From NCBI RefSeq assembly GCF_020740535.1, contig NZ_CP082362.1:186001-250000 (forward strand): a stretch of 64,000 nt of DNA, written 5' to 3'. Below the pieces are notes generated by a model. The model did no database searches, was not told where the DNA came from, and saw only the letters and a list, made by a program, of their open reading frames with translations. The stretch is from Streptomyces profundus. Lineage in GTDB: Bacteria > Actinomycetota > Actinomycetes > Streptomycetales > Streptomycetaceae. Of the stretch, positions 9,913 to 18,816 are shown piece after piece. Both the position numbers and the translations under genes were made by a program. Within the stretch, counting starts at the first letter, position 1. Each line of letters opens with the position of its first letter.

Positions 9913-11556
9913 ATGAACGAAGAGCGGGTGGCGCACTGCGCGCTGGCCGAGTATCCGGACGGCTCCGTGCGGGTCGTCCCGCTGGACGCCGCCGGGCGGC
10001 GGGCCGGCGGCGAGCAGGCCGCGCCCGGCGCCGCCGAGGCGGTCAGGGCCAGGCCATGGGTGACGCGCTGGGTCTGGCGGTCCACGGCCTCGGTCTATCC
10101 GGCGGTGCTGGCCGCCGGCGGCCGGGTCGAGCGGTGCCACGACGTGGAGGCGGCCGAGGCGCTGCTGCTGGCGTACGAGGGCGCCTGGGGCCGGCCGCGT
10201 TCGCTGGCCGCAGCCCTGGCCAGGCTCACCCGGCAGCCAGAGCCGGCCGATCCGCCCCCCGCGGCGCCGACCGACCAGCCCTCCCTCTTCGACGCGTCCC
10301 CGGCGCCGCTGCCGGGCGACGCCGACCCGCTGGCCGCGCTGCTCGCCGTGTACGCGGCGCAGCGGGAGCGGATCGCGCTCACCGAACGCCCGGACCGGAT
10401 GCGGCTGTTGCTGGCCGCCGAGTCCGCCGGCACGCTGGTGGCGGCGGAGCTGCGGGTGGCCGGGCTGCCCTGGCGCGCCGATATCCATCGGCGGCTGCTG
10501 GACGAGCTGTTGGGCGAGCGCTATCCGGGCGGCGCCGAGCCGAGGCGGCTGGCCGAGCTGTCCGAGGAGATCTCCGCCGCGTTCGGCGGCGCCCGGGTGC
10601 GGCCCGATCTGCCGGCCGAGGTGGTCAGGGCCTTCGGCCGGGCCGGGGTGCGGGTGGAGAGCACCAGGGCCTGGGAGTTGCGCCGGATCGACCATCCGGC
10701 GGTGGCACCGCTGCTGGAGTACAAGCGGCTCTACCGCATCTGGACGGCGCACGGCTGGTCCTGGCTGCGCACCTGGGTGCGCGACGGCCGCTTCCGCACG
10801 GAGTACGTCGTCGGCGGCACCATGTCGGGCCGCTGGACCACGCACGGCGGCGGGGCGTTGCAGATCCCCCGGGTGGTGCGCCGGGCGGTGGTGGCCGATC
10901 CGGGCTGGCGGCTCGTCGTCGCGGACGCCGCGCAGTTGGAGCCGCGCGTGCTGGCCGCGATCTCGGGGGACCGGGGGCTGATGGCGGTGGCCGCCAGCCC
11001 GGACGACCTCTACACCCGGCTCGCCCGCCAGGGCTTCTCCGGCGAGCGGGAGGCCGCCAAGCTCAGCCTGCTGGGCGCGATGTACGGGCAGACGTCGGGC
11101 GACGGGCTGCGTCATCTGGCCGATCTGCGCCGCCGCTTCCCCCTCGCCGTGGCCTGTGTGGACGAGGCGGCCCTGGCCGGCGAGCGCGGCGAGCTGGTCC
11201 GCACCTGGCTGGGCCGCACCTGCCCGGTCGAGGACGAGGACGGCACGGCCAGGTCGGGCGCGGCGGCCCGCGCCAGGGGCCGCTTCACGCGCAACTTCGT
11301 GGTCCAGGGCAGCGCGGCCGAGTGGGCCCTGCTGATGCTGGCCGCGCTCCGCGGGAGCCTGCGCGAACTCCGCGCCGAGCTGGTCTTCTTCCAACACGAC
11401 GAGGTCCTGGTGCACTGCCCCGAGGAGGAGGTCGCCGCGGTCACCGCCGCCATCACGGCGGCCTCCTCGGCGGCGGCCCGCCTGGCGTTCGGCGACACGC
11501 CGGTGGTCTTCCCGTTCACCACGGCCGCCGTCGAGACCTACGCGGAGGCCAAATGA
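9913..11556 (+). CDS. Family A DNA polymerase (bifunctional 3'-5' exonuclease/polymerase type)
   Basis: 547 residues from ATG at 9913. It lacks the 5' nuclease domain of PolA. The N-terminal third resembles a degenerate 3'-5' exonuclease region. Polymerase motif A is DAAQLEPRV, motif B is REAAKLSLLGAMYG (about 379-392) and motif C is QHDEV. In motif B the residue equivalent to Taq Phe667 is Leu387, an unusual change at a position that contacts the incoming nucleotide, while the Arg, Lys and Tyr of the O-helix are kept. Streptomycetes carry such a short second family A polymerase, presumed to act in repair or gap filling. No Shine-Dalgarno is evident. Confidence 0.85.
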   Translation: MNEERVAHCALAEYPDGSVRVVPLDAAGRRAGGEQAAPGAAEAVRARPWVTRWVWRSTASVYPAVLAAGGRVERCHDVEAAEALLLAYEGAWGRPRSLAAALARLTRQPEPADPPPAAPTDQPSLFDASPAPLPGDADPLAALLAVYAAQRERIALTERPDRMRLLLAAESAGTLVAAELRVAGLPWRADIHRRLLDELLGERYPGGAEPRRLAELSEEISAAFGGARVRPDLPAEVVRAFGRAGVRVESTRAWELRRIDHPAVAPLLEYKRLYRIWTAHGWSWLRTWVRDGRFRTEYVVGGTMSGRWTTHGGGALQIPRVVRRAVVADPGWRLVVADAAQLEPRVLAAISGDRGLMAVAASPDDLYTRLARQGFSGEREAAKLSLLGAMYGQTSGDGLRHLADLRRRFPLAVACVDEAALAGERGELVRTWLGRTCPVEDEDGTARSGAAARARGRFTRNFVVQGSAAEWALLMLAALRGSLRELRAELVFFQHDEVLVHCPEEEVAAVTAAITAASSAAARLAFGDTPVVFPFTTAAVETYAEAK

Positions 11557-11665
11557 GCCCGGCCCCCGAGAACGCCGCGCCCGGAGCGATGAGTTCCGCC
11601 GGTCCGCGCGGTCCTCTCTTCTGCGTGCTCAAGCACGCTCATCGACCCACCGGAGGTGGAAACCC

Positions 11666-12052
11666 ATGGCAATCCCCGAGAGCGCCCCCGCGAACGTCGA
11701 GGGCCTCGGCATCCTGATCGGCGCCACGGACATCGAGCCGCTGATCGCCTGGTACCGCGCCGCCCTCGAACCCCTGGGCGCGCGTTGGGAGGAGCATCTG
11801 CTGGCGGTCGGCCCCGGCGCGATCATCGGCTTCGACCAGCGGGACGACGTGGCGCCGAAGGCCGCCGAGCCCGGACGTCATCTGATCAACATCACGGTGC
11901 GCGACATCAGGGCCGCCGAGCGGCATCTCGACTCCCTGGGCGTCACCTGGGTGCGCCCCGTGGAGGACAACGGCGACGGCTGGCTCTTCTCCACCGTCGA
12001 GGATCCGGACGGCAACTACCTCCAGCTCATCCAGGGGCCGCGGCAGCCCTGA
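11666..12052 (+). CDS. VOC-family (glyoxalase/bleomycin-resistance fold) protein
   Basis: 128 residues, ATG preceded by GGAGGTGG. Paired beta-alpha-beta-beta-beta modules are visible: IEPLIAWYRAALEPLGARW in the first half and IRAAERHLDSLGVTWVRP in the second, ending with STVEDPDGNYLQLIQG, the usual VOC signature for the last strand including the metal-ligand Glu or its replacement. Members bind a metal and small ligand; they act as dioxygenases, isomerases or drug-binding proteins. The neighbours give no hint of substrate. Convergent with the MocR regulator gene. Confidence 0.85.
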   Translation: MAIPESAPANVEGLGILIGATDIEPLIAWYRAALEPLGARWEEHLLAVGPGAIIGFDQRDDVAPKAAEPGRHLINITVRDIRAAERHLDSLGVTWVRPVEDNGDGWLFSTVEDPDGNYLQLIQGPRQP

Positions 12053-12077
12053 GCCCCTCCGGTGCGGCGGCCCGGGG

Positions 12078-13580
12078 TCAGCTGGTGTAGCCGGGCGGCA
12101 GGTCCTGGCCCTGGGCGCCGTGCCGGGCGACGAGGTCGACGGCGGCGGCCAGCCGCACGGCGGCCTGCTCGGCCACCGGGCCCCGCACGGTGAACGGCAC
12201 CCGCACATAGCCCTCGAAGGCGCCGCCCACGCCGAAGCGCGGGCCCGACGGCAGCCGGACGCCGCACCGTTCGCCCGCCTCGGCGATCCGGGAGCCGGAC
12301 AGCCCGCCGGCCCGCACCCAGAGGGTCAGGCCGCCGGCGGGCACGGTGAACTCCCAGCTCGGCAGGTGCTCCCGCAGGGCGCGGACCACATCGTCGCGAC
12401 TGGCCCTGACCTCGTCGCGGCGCTGCTCGATCGCGCCCTCCCAGCCGCCCGAGGTCAACAGCCAGGCCACCGCGAGCTGTTCGAGGACCGGGCTGCCGAG
12501 GTCCGCGTAGGCCCGGCGGGAGATCAGTCCCCTGATCACCTCGGGGGCGGCGCGCACCCAGCCGATGCGCAGTCCGGCCCAGAAGGTCTTGCTGGCCGAG
12601 CCGACGGTGATCACCCCGGCGCCCCCGTGGTCGAAGGCGCTCATCGGGCGCGGCGGTTGGCGCGCCGGCTCCTCGTCCAACGCCAGGTCGACCATGGTCT
12701 CGTCCACCACCAGCACCGTCCCGGCCGCCCTGGCGGCGGCCACCAGCTCGCGCCGCTGGTCGTCGTCGGCCAGCGCGCCGGTCGGATTGTGGAAGTCGGC
12801 GACCACATAGGCCATCCGGGGCGCCGCCTCGGTCAGGGTGCGGCGCCAGGCCGCCAGATCCCAGCCGGGGGCGCCCTCGGTCATCGGCACCGGCACCAGG
12901 CGCGCCCCCGTGTCCCTCATCAGCTGAAGCACATTGGCGTAGGACGGATGCTCCACGGCGACCCGCTCGCCCGAGGCGAACATCCGGCAGAGCGCGGCCA
13001 TCGCGCCCATCGCGCCGGTGGTGACCATGATCTGCTCCGGCATGGTGGGCACACCGCGCGCGGTGTAGCGGTCGGCGAGCGCCTGCCGCAGCGCGGGCAG
13101 CCCGGCGGGGAAGTCGCCGTGGGTGAGCGCGGCGGGCGGCAGCGCCGCGAGCGCCGCCTGGCAGGCGCGGGTGAGCCAGGGCTCGGGTGCCGGCAGCGCG
13201 GCGCAGCCCAGGTCGATCATCGAACCGACCGCCTCGGGCGGCAGCGGCTCCAGCCCACGGGCCGGCAGCGGCCGGCCGGCCGGCACCGCCGTCCAGCTTC
13301 CGGCGCCCCGCCTCGACTCGAGAAAGCCGTCGGAGCGCAGCGCGTCGAAGGCGGCGGCGACCGTGGTGCGGCTGACGGAGAGCGCGCCGGCCAACTCGCG
13401 TTCCGCCGGCAGCCGGGCGCCGACCGGCACCCGGCCCTCCAACACCAGCAGGCGGACCCCGTCGGCCAGCGTCCGGTACGCGGGCGCCCGCCGCGCTCCG
13501 GGCGTCCGCTCGTAGCGCTCCTGGGAGGTCAACAGCCGCGCCAGCTGACCCGTTCCGACCGTTGAGGTCCACTCGGGCAT
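12078..13580 (-). CDS. MocR-type (GntR HTH + aminotransferase fold) regulator, YczR-like
   Basis: 500 residues. An N-terminal GntR winged helix (about 35-100: YRTLADGVRLLVLEGRVPVG, AERELAGALSVSRTTVAAAFDAL) precedes a fold-type I aminotransferase domain. The PLP lysine is in GSASKTFWAGLRIGW, with HNPTG before it. It is divergent from a YczE membrane protein gene. YczR regulators are known to control yczE in many bacteria, so this is very likely its dedicated regulator. The ligand is presumably PLP or a derivative. Confidence 0.88.
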   Translation of the reverse strand: MPEWTSTVGTGQLARLLTSQERYERTPGARRAPAYRTLADGVRLLVLEGRVPVGARLPAERELAGALSVSRTTVAAAFDALRSDGFLESRRGAGSWTAVPAGRPLPARGLEPLPPEAVGSMIDLGCAALPAPEPWLTRACQAALAALPPAALTHGDFPAGLPALRQALADRYTARGVPTMPEQIMVTTGAMGAMAALCRMFASGERVAVEHPSYANVLQLMRDTGARLVPVPMTEGAPGWDLAAWRRTLTEAAPRMAYVVADFHNPTGALADDDQRRELVAAARAAGTVLVVDETMVDLALDEEPARQPPRPMSAFDHGGAGVITVGSASKTFWAGLRIGWVRAAPEVIRGLISRRAYADLGSPVLEQLAVAWLLTSGGWEGAIEQRRDEVRASRDDVVRALREHLPSWEFTVPAGGLTLWVRAGGLSGSRIAEAGERCGVRLPSGPRFGVGGAFEGYVRVPFTVRGPVAEQAAVRLAAAVDLVARHGAQGQDLPPGYTS

Positions 13581-13603
13581 CAGAATCAGTCCACCTTTCC
13601 CGC

Positions 13604-13670
13604 ATTGGCCGTACCCAAGGCGCCAATCGGCACCGGAGAGTGCGCTTGGGCCTGCGCCTACCAGTCCAAT
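13604..13670. promoter_or_regulatory. Candidate YczR operator half-sites in the divergent promoter region
   Basis: Recurrent ATTGG/CCAAT elements: ATTGGC at 13604, GCCAAT at 13622, TTGGG at 13646 and CCAAT at 13666. The two CCAAT copies are 43 bp (about four helical turns) apart, which would suit a dimeric MocR protein that contacts repeated sites. The exact operator cannot be defined from one sequence. Confidence 0.35.
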
Positions 13671-13731
13671 TCAAGCACCTCGGTCAACAACCGCGGTCAA
13701 GAAGTTCGGTCAACCAAGGGGGTCCCCGTCG

Positions 13732-14421
13732 ATGCGCCATCTCTCGCGCCGTCTGGTCCGGCTGTACGCCGGACTGCTGCTCTACGGCGCCAGCATCGCC
13801 CTGCTGCTGCGAGCCGGGCTCGGGCTCGACCCGTGGAACGTCTTCCACCAGGGGGTGAGCGACCACACGGGGCTCTCCATCGGCCTGGTGATCACCATCG
13901 CCGGCGTCCTGGTGCTGCTGCTCTGGATCCCGCTCCGGGAGCGACCCGGGCTCGGCACCCTCTCCAACGCGGCGCTGGTCGGCCTCGTGATGGACGCCAC
14001 CCTCGCCCTGGTCCCGACGGCCGAAGGGCTCCCGGTCCGCATACCGCTGCTGCTCGTCGCGGTGCCGCTCAACGGGTTCGCCACCGGCCTCTACCTCTCC
14101 GCCGCCCTCGGATCCGGGCCGCGCGACGGGCTGATGACCGGGCTCAGCAGGCGCACCGGCCGCTCGATCCGGCGCGTGCGCACCGGCATCGAGCTGCTGG
14201 TTCTGCTGACCGGAATCCTCCTCGGCGGCACGGCCGGAGTCGGTACGGTGGTCTACGCCCTCGCGATCGGCCCCCTGGCGCAGTTCTTCCTGCGCGTGCT
14301 GACGATCCCCGACGCGTCACCCGGAATGGATTTCGAAGTCCGGCGACGGCGGGGTATTCTACGCCCTTGGTCCCGCCGGATGGACCGTGACCGCGAGCCA
14401 TCCTCGATGGACGCCGGGTGA
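13732..14421 (+). CDS. yczE: YczE/YyaS/YitT-family membrane protein
   Basis: 229 residues with ATG at 13732, preceded by AAGGGGGT. About five hydrophobic segments (LYAGLLLYGASIALLL, IGLVITIAGVLVLLLW, ALVGLVMDATLALV, LLVAVPLNGFATGLYL, LLVLLTGILLGG). The motif GLGLDPWNVFHQG after the first helix and GSGPRDGLMTGL are characteristic of the YczE family. Function is not established; it may move a vitamin B6-related or other small molecule. The extra Arg-rich C-terminus is cytoplasmic. Regulation by the divergent MocR protein is expected. Confidence 0.88.
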   Translation: MRHLSRRLVRLYAGLLLYGASIALLLRAGLGLDPWNVFHQGVSDHTGLSIGLVITIAGVLVLLLWIPLRERPGLGTLSNAALVGLVMDATLALVPTAEGLPVRIPLLLVAVPLNGFATGLYLSAALGSGPRDGLMTGLSRRTGRSIRRVRTGIELLVLLTGILLGGTAGVGTVVYALAIGPLAQFFLRVLTIPDASPGMDFEVRRRRGILRPWSRRMDRDREPSSMDAG

Positions 14422-14503
14422 CATCCCCCTCTCAGATGTGACAAACCGGGCGGTGGTGGGTACAAGAAGGGGCGGTACGACGGGCGACGCATGACCTACA
14501 ACG

Positions 14504-14529
14504 GGAATCTTCACCGCCGACCGGACGTT
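14504..14529 (+). promoter_or_regulatory. Sigma-R-type promoter of rbpA
   Basis: GGAAT at 14504-14508 and GTT at 14527-14529 are separated by exactly 18 bases, the consensus spacing of SigR-dependent promoters in Streptomyces. Transcription of rbpA from a SigR promoter is established in S. coelicolor. The -10 element lies 62 bases before the rbpA start codon. Confidence 0.8.
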
Positions 14530-14591
14530 GACCGGATTGATGATGACAGCGACACCTGTCCTGTGGGCGACCAGCCCGGGAGGCACGATTC

Positions 14592-14966
14592 ATGAGTGAG
14601 CGAGCTCTGCGCGGCACGCGGCTCGTGGTGACCAGCTACGAGACGGACCGCGGCATCGACCTCGCGCCGCGTCAGGCGGTGGAGTACCAATGCCAGAACG
14701 GGCATCGGTTCGAGATGCCCTTCTCGGTCGAGGCCGAGATTCCTCCGGAATGGGAGTGCAAGGTCTGCGGCGCCCAGGCCTTGCTGGTTGACGGCGAGGG
14801 CCCGGAGGAGAAGAAGGGAAAGCCCGCACGAACGCACTGGGACATGCTGATGGAGCGGCGCACCCGCGAGGAGTTGGAAGAGGTGTTGGCCGAACGGCTC
14901 GCGGTTCTGCGCTCGGGGGCGATGAACATCGCCGTACATCCCCGGGACAGCCGCAAGTCCGCTTAG
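14592..14966 (+). CDS. rbpA: RNA polymerase-binding protein RbpA
   Basis: 124 residues, ATG preceded by GGGAGG. It binds the principal sigma factor and RNA polymerase and helps open-complex formation. The N-terminal tail contains RGTRLVVTSYETD, the core zinc-type domain has CQNGHRFEMPF and WECKVCG, and the C-terminal sigma-interacting segment has KPARTHWDMLMERRTREELEEVLAERL. All key parts are intact. It is monocistronic, driven by a SigR-type promoter and closed by a strong hairpin. Confidence 0.97.
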   Translation: MSERALRGTRLVVTSYETDRGIDLAPRQAVEYQCQNGHRFEMPFSVEAEIPPEWECKVCGAQALLVDGEGPEEKKGKPARTHWDMLMERRTREELEEVLAERLAVLRSGAMNIAVHPRDSRKSA

Positions 14967-15001
14967 CGCGATCCGCCGATCGGCGGTTGCCACAAGCCCG
15001 A

Positions 15002-15040
15002 GAGAGGCCCGCGTCACCAAGTCGGTGACGCGGGCCTCTC
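15002..15040. terminator. Bidirectional terminator between rbpA and fxsA
   Basis: A perfect 17-bp stem (15002-15018 with 15024-15040, GAGAGGCCCGCGTCACC) around a 5-nt loop lies 35 bp after rbpA and faces the convergent fxsA operon. There is no long U tract, as is common in streptomycetes. The remaining bases to 15207 hold no gene. Confidence 0.85.
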
Positions 15041-15207
15041 GGCTTCCCCCGCCGCCACGGCCACGGCCCCGGCGGGACCGGACGAACCACCACCGCGTCG
15101 GGCCGGCACGCCGTCCGGCCGCCGCTCGGACGCGGTGGCGACCCCGGCGGACCGGCCGGACCAGAAGCCGGACCGGTAGGCCGTTCGGGGCCACGCGCCG
15201 GGAGCGG

Positions 15208-15795
15208 TCAGCGGCCCTGGTCGTCGCGGGGGGCGTCGCGCTCGCCGTCGCGAGGAGGCGCGTCGTCGCGGATGACCTCGCCCTGGACGGTGTGGTGGCC
15301 CTGGCGGCGGCGGGCCGCGTCGGTCGCCTGGCGGAAGGCCGGGCCGACGGGCCAGGTGTGGCGTTCCACCGAACGGGCGACGGAGCGGCGCATCAGGCGG
15401 GCGGTGGGCGGGAAGAGGCAGAGCAGCCCCAGCACGTCGGAGATCAGGCCGGGCACCATCAGCAGGAGGCCGCCCAGCATGGTGAGCACCCCACCGCCGG
15501 AGGACGAGGCGCCCTTGGGCTCGGGTTCACCCTTGGCCTGGGCCGCCAGCCGTTGCCAGGCGCGCCGCCCCGCGTGCCGGATCACCAGGGCGCCCACCAC
15601 CACGCCGGCGGCCAGCAGCAGGAAGACGGTCAGCCCGCCGGCCGCCCGCCCCACCAGCGTCAGCAGCCAGATCTCCAGCAGGGCCAGCACGGCGACCGCC
15701 ACGGGCACCAGCGCCAGCGGGCCGCGCCTGCGGCGGGTCGCGCGGGTGGCACCGGTGTGCCGGGCTCGGTACGGGTCAGGACTACCGGTTGTCAT
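15208..15795 (-). CDS. fxsA: FxsA-family membrane protein
   Basis: 195 residues. Hydrophobic segments at about 26-50 (LALVPVAVAVLALLEIWLLTLVG) and 53-70, followed by GRRAWQRLAAQ and the conserved segment GGLLLMVPGLISDVLGLLCLFPPTR-like, define the FxsA (suppressor of F exclusion) family. It sits in the inner membrane; molecular role is unclear. The start overlaps the end of the upstream mannosyltransferase gene by 14 bp, so translation is coupled. The C-terminus is charged and Arg/Asp-rich. Confidence 0.92.
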   Translation of the reverse strand: MTTGSPDPYRARHTGATRATRRRRGPLALVPVAVAVLALLEIWLLTLVGRAAGGLTVFLLLAAGVVVGALVIRHAGRRAWQRLAAQAKGEPEPKGASSSGGGVLTMLGGLLLMVPGLISDVLGLLCLFPPTARLMRRSVARSVERHTWPVGPAFRQATDAARRRQGHHTVQGEVIRDDAPPRDGERDAPRDDQGR

Positions 15796-16564
15796 GGTGT
15801 AAGTGTGCCTGCCGTCGGAAGATTTTTCCGATGCGGGTGGCCACCCCCCAGGCGGTGACCCGCCAGAGCGCCTCGATCACGATGTCCCGGCTCATCTTGC
15901 TGTTGCCATGGGCACGTTCGACAAAGGTGATGGGCACCTCGACCACCCGATGACCGGTTCTGATCGCCCGGTGGGCGAGGTCCACCTGGAAGCAGTACCC
16001 CTGGGAGGCGACGTCGGTGAGGAAGGCGCCGTCCAGCACCTCGGCGCGGAACGCGCGGAAGCCGCCGGTGACATCGCGGATCGGGAGGCCGAGGACGATC
16101 CGGGAGTAGGCGCTGCCGCCCCGGGAGAGCAGTTGGCGGTAGCGCGGCCAGTTGACGATCCGGCCGCCGGGCACCCAGCGGGAGCCCAGCACCACATCCG
16201 CGCCCGCCAGCGCCGTCAGCAGCCGGGGCAGCTCCTCCGGCTGGTGGGACCCGTCGCCGTCCATCTCGACCAGCACCTCGTAGCCGCGTTCGAGGCCCCA
16301 GCGGAAGCCGGCCAGATAGGCGGCGCCCAGGCCCTCCTTGCCCGGCCGGTGCAGGACCTGGACGCCGGGGTCGGCGGCGGCCAGCTCGTCGGCGAGCTTC
16401 CCGGTGCCGTCCGGGCTGTTGTCGTCGGCGATCAGCAGATCGCACTCCGGCATGGTGGCCCGCAGGCGCTCCACCAGCGGTGGCAGGTTGTCCGCCTCGT
16501 TGTAGGTCGGGATGATCACCAGGACCCGGCCCAGCGGTGGGTGGACCCGCGCGCCGTCCCTCAC
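15782..16564 (-). CDS. ppm1: Polyprenol monophosphomannose synthase (GT2)
   Basis: 260 residues from GTG at 16564, preceded by GGAAGGAG. GT2 family: IPTYNEADNLPPLVERL at the N-terminus, DDNSPDGT, and the metal-binding EMDGDGSHQPEELP. It transfers mannose from GDP-mannose to polyprenyl phosphate, supplying protein O-mannosylation and other glycosylation. In Mycobacterium tuberculosis this domain is fused to an Lnt-like domain; here the lnt gene lies 4 bp upstream as a separate gene, consistent with a functional partnership on lipoproteins. Confidence 0.93.
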   Translation of the reverse strand: MRDGARVHPPLGRVLVIIPTYNEADNLPPLVERLRATMPECDLLIADDNSPDGTGKLADELAAADPGVQVLHRPGKEGLGAAYLAGFRWGLERGYEVLVEMDGDGSHQPEELPRLLTALAGADVVLGSRWVPGGRIVNWPRYRQLLSRGGSAYSRIVLGLPIRDVTGGFRAFRAEVLDGAFLTDVASQGYCFQVDLAHRAIRTGHRVVEVPITFVERAHGNSKMSRDIVIEALWRVTAWGVATRIGKIFRRQAHLHHDNR

Positions 16565-16568
16565 CCGT

Positions 16569-18317
16569 TCACTCCTTCCGCTCCCCCGCGCCCTCCGCTT
16601 CGGCGCCGCCCTCCCCGGGGGCCGCCGTGCCCGCCCGGCGGCGGGCCAGCCGTGGTCCCGCGCCCGTCCAGGCCCAGGCCAGCAGGCCGCCGAAGGCCAG
16701 CGCCCACTCGGGGGCCGCGCCCACCCGGTCGGCGAGCGTCCGGTCGTCGCGCAGCGGGAGCTCGGCCACCAGGACGTCCTGGGTGAACTCCTCGGTGCGC
16801 TGCTCGATGGTGCCGTCGGGGGCGACCACGGCGCTGATGCCGCTGGTCGCCACGGTGACGATGGCCCGGCCGTGCTCCACGGCGCGCAGCTGGGACATGG
16901 CCAGTTGCTGTTCGGGCTGTCCGGTCCTGCCGTAGGTGGCGTTGTTGGTCTGCACGACGAGCGCGCGGGCGCCGTCGTTGACGGTGTCCCTGACGATGCC
17001 GTCGTAGGCCACCTCGAAGCAGATCACATCGCCGAGCCGGGCCGGGCCGACGTCCAGCACGCCGGAGCTCTCACCGGGCCAGAAGTCGCGCGGGACCCGG
17101 TCCAGGCGGGTGATCACCTTGCTCAGCTGGTCGCGGAAGGGCACGTACTCGCCGAACGGCACGGGGTGCTGCTTGGTGTACGAGTCGCCCGGGCCCGTCT
17201 CCGGGTCCCAGACGATGCCCTGGTTCTCGACGTAGCCCTCCCGGGTCGGGTGGTCGACCAGGGCGCCCACCAGGATGGGCACCCCGATGGCGCGGGCGGC
17301 CCGGTCGATCGCCGCGTACGCCTCGGGCCGGCGGTAGGGGTCGAGGTCGGAGGCGTTCTCCGGCCAGAGCACCAGGTCCGGCCGGTCGGCGCGGCCGGCG
17401 GCGACGTCGTCGGCCAGTTCGAGGGTGGCCTCCACATGGTTGTTGAGGATCATCATGGGCCGGCCCAGGAAGTCCATCCCGGCCTGCTGCACATTGCCCT
17501 GCACCACCGCGACCGTGACGGTGTCGGCGGCGGCCGTGGGCACCGGCACGGCGTAGCCGCCGGCGCCGACGGCCACGGCCAGGCCCGCGCCGCCCAGCGC
17601 GGGCAGGAAGGCGCGCGGGGCACGGCCGCCGGCGCGCCGCAGCGCCCACAGGCGCAGCGCCGCCCAGGCCAGCAGCGCGGCGGCGAGCGCGACCGCGAAG
17701 GTGACCAGCGGCGCGCCGCCGATGGCGGCCAGCGGCGTGAACGGGGTGCTGGTGTTGGCGAAGGCGAGCCGGCCCCAGGGGAAGCCGCCGAACGGGACGC
17801 GGTCGCGCGCCCACTCCTGGGCGACCCACAGGCAGGCGGCCCACAGCGGCCAGAGCCGCGTCCTGGCGGTCGCGGCGAGACCGGCGCCCAGCGGGACGAA
17901 GAACAGCGCCTCGATCACCGACAGGCCGACCGTGGCGTCCCAGCCGATCACCCGCAGCCAGCTGAGCAGGCCGAGGAAGAACGGCACACCCATGACGAAG
18001 CCCAGCCAGCCGCCTCGGCCCGCGCTGCGGCCCCGGGTGAGCAGCGAGAGCGCGGCCACCGCGAGCAGCGAGAGCGGCCAGATGTCGTAGGGCGGGAAGG
18101 CGGGCACGAGGGCGAGCCCGGCGAGGGCGGCGAGCAGGGTGGCCGGCCAGTCGTGTCGCAGCGCGGCGACCAGCCGCCGGAGCCGCCCGGGGCGGCGTGG
18201 CGACACGGGGGTGCGGGCCGGCGGCGGGTCGTCGGCCGGCTCGGCGGGCGCGACCGGCCCCGGGCTGGTCCCCGGGGGCTCGTCCGTCGCGGTCGTCTCT
18301 GGGCCCGATGGCACCAC
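16569..18317 (-). CDS. lnt: Apolipoprotein N-acyltransferase
   Basis: 582 residues from GTG at 18317 (a second GTG follows directly), chosen for AGAGAGG upstream. A Pro-rich cytoplasmic N-terminus of about 50 residues precedes six or seven membrane helices (about 65-250) and a nitrilase-type periplasmic domain (about 265-510). The catalytic triad is visible: Glu in WPENASD, Lys in TKQHPVPFGEY and Cys in DVICFEVAYD. It adds the third acyl chain to lipoproteins. Directly upstream of ppm and fxsA in one operon. Confidence 0.93.
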   Translation of the reverse strand: MVPSGPETTATDEPPGTSPGPVAPAEPADDPPPARTPVSPRRPGRLRRLVAALRHDWPATLLAALAGLALVPAFPPYDIWPLSLLAVAALSLLTRGRSAGRGGWLGFVMGVPFFLGLLSWLRVIGWDATVGLSVIEALFFVPLGAGLAATARTRLWPLWAACLWVAQEWARDRVPFGGFPWGRLAFANTSTPFTPLAAIGGAPLVTFAVALAAALLAWAALRLWALRRAGGRAPRAFLPALGGAGLAVAVGAGGYAVPVPTAAADTVTVAVVQGNVQQAGMDFLGRPMMILNNHVEATLELADDVAAGRADRPDLVLWPENASDLDPYRRPEAYAAIDRAARAIGVPILVGALVDHPTREGYVENQGIVWDPETGPGDSYTKQHPVPFGEYVPFRDQLSKVITRLDRVPRDFWPGESSGVLDVGPARLGDVICFEVAYDGIVRDTVNDGARALVVQTNNATYGRTGQPEQQLAMSQLRAVEHGRAIVTVATSGISAVVAPDGTIEQRTEEFTQDVLVAELPLRDDRTLADRVGAAPEWALAFGGLLAWAWTGAGPRLARRRAGTAAPGEGGAEAEGAGERKE

Positions 18318-18816
18318 GGTCGTGGCCTCTCTGGAGAGCGGGCGATGATGAACGACCGTACCTCGAATGCCACGACGACCGATCACACGGTCCGGCTCGG
18401 GCGGGCGAGCCCGGCTGCGGATCGGGACCCGGCGCCCTTCGGTCCGACCCGGGACCCGCTGGCTGCGGGTCGACCGAAAGCCGTTGTCTACTGAGCGTCC
18501 GGGCCCCGCCCCGGGTCGCACCCGCCGGCCGGGCGAAACCTCCCGCCCCCGTGCCGCGGACACTGGACCTGGCTCCCGGTGGCGGAATGCCGGCGTGGCA
18601 TCCGCCCTCTGGCCCAGCAGCGTTCGACGACTGCGCGAAGGAGCGCCGGCCGGACGTCCTGTGGTGGACCCGGCCGAACCTACCCGTTGCCGACCGCTGG
18701 CTGTCAACACACCTCTGACCTGCGTTTTCCCCTTAAAGCGGCTGGTCAGTGCGGAGCGGGGGCGCCCGTTCGACCGGCGGAGCACACGTCGTTCGGCGGT
18801 ATCGTCTGCGGCGAGA
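18318..18816. other. Intergenic region upstream of lnt
   Basis: About 500 bp without a supported gene. On the minus strand TTGACA (18707-18702) and TAGGTT (18682-18677) are 19 bp apart and could be a vegetative promoter of the lnt operon, though the spacing is long and the leader would be about 350 nt. Nothing else stands out. Confidence 0.4.
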
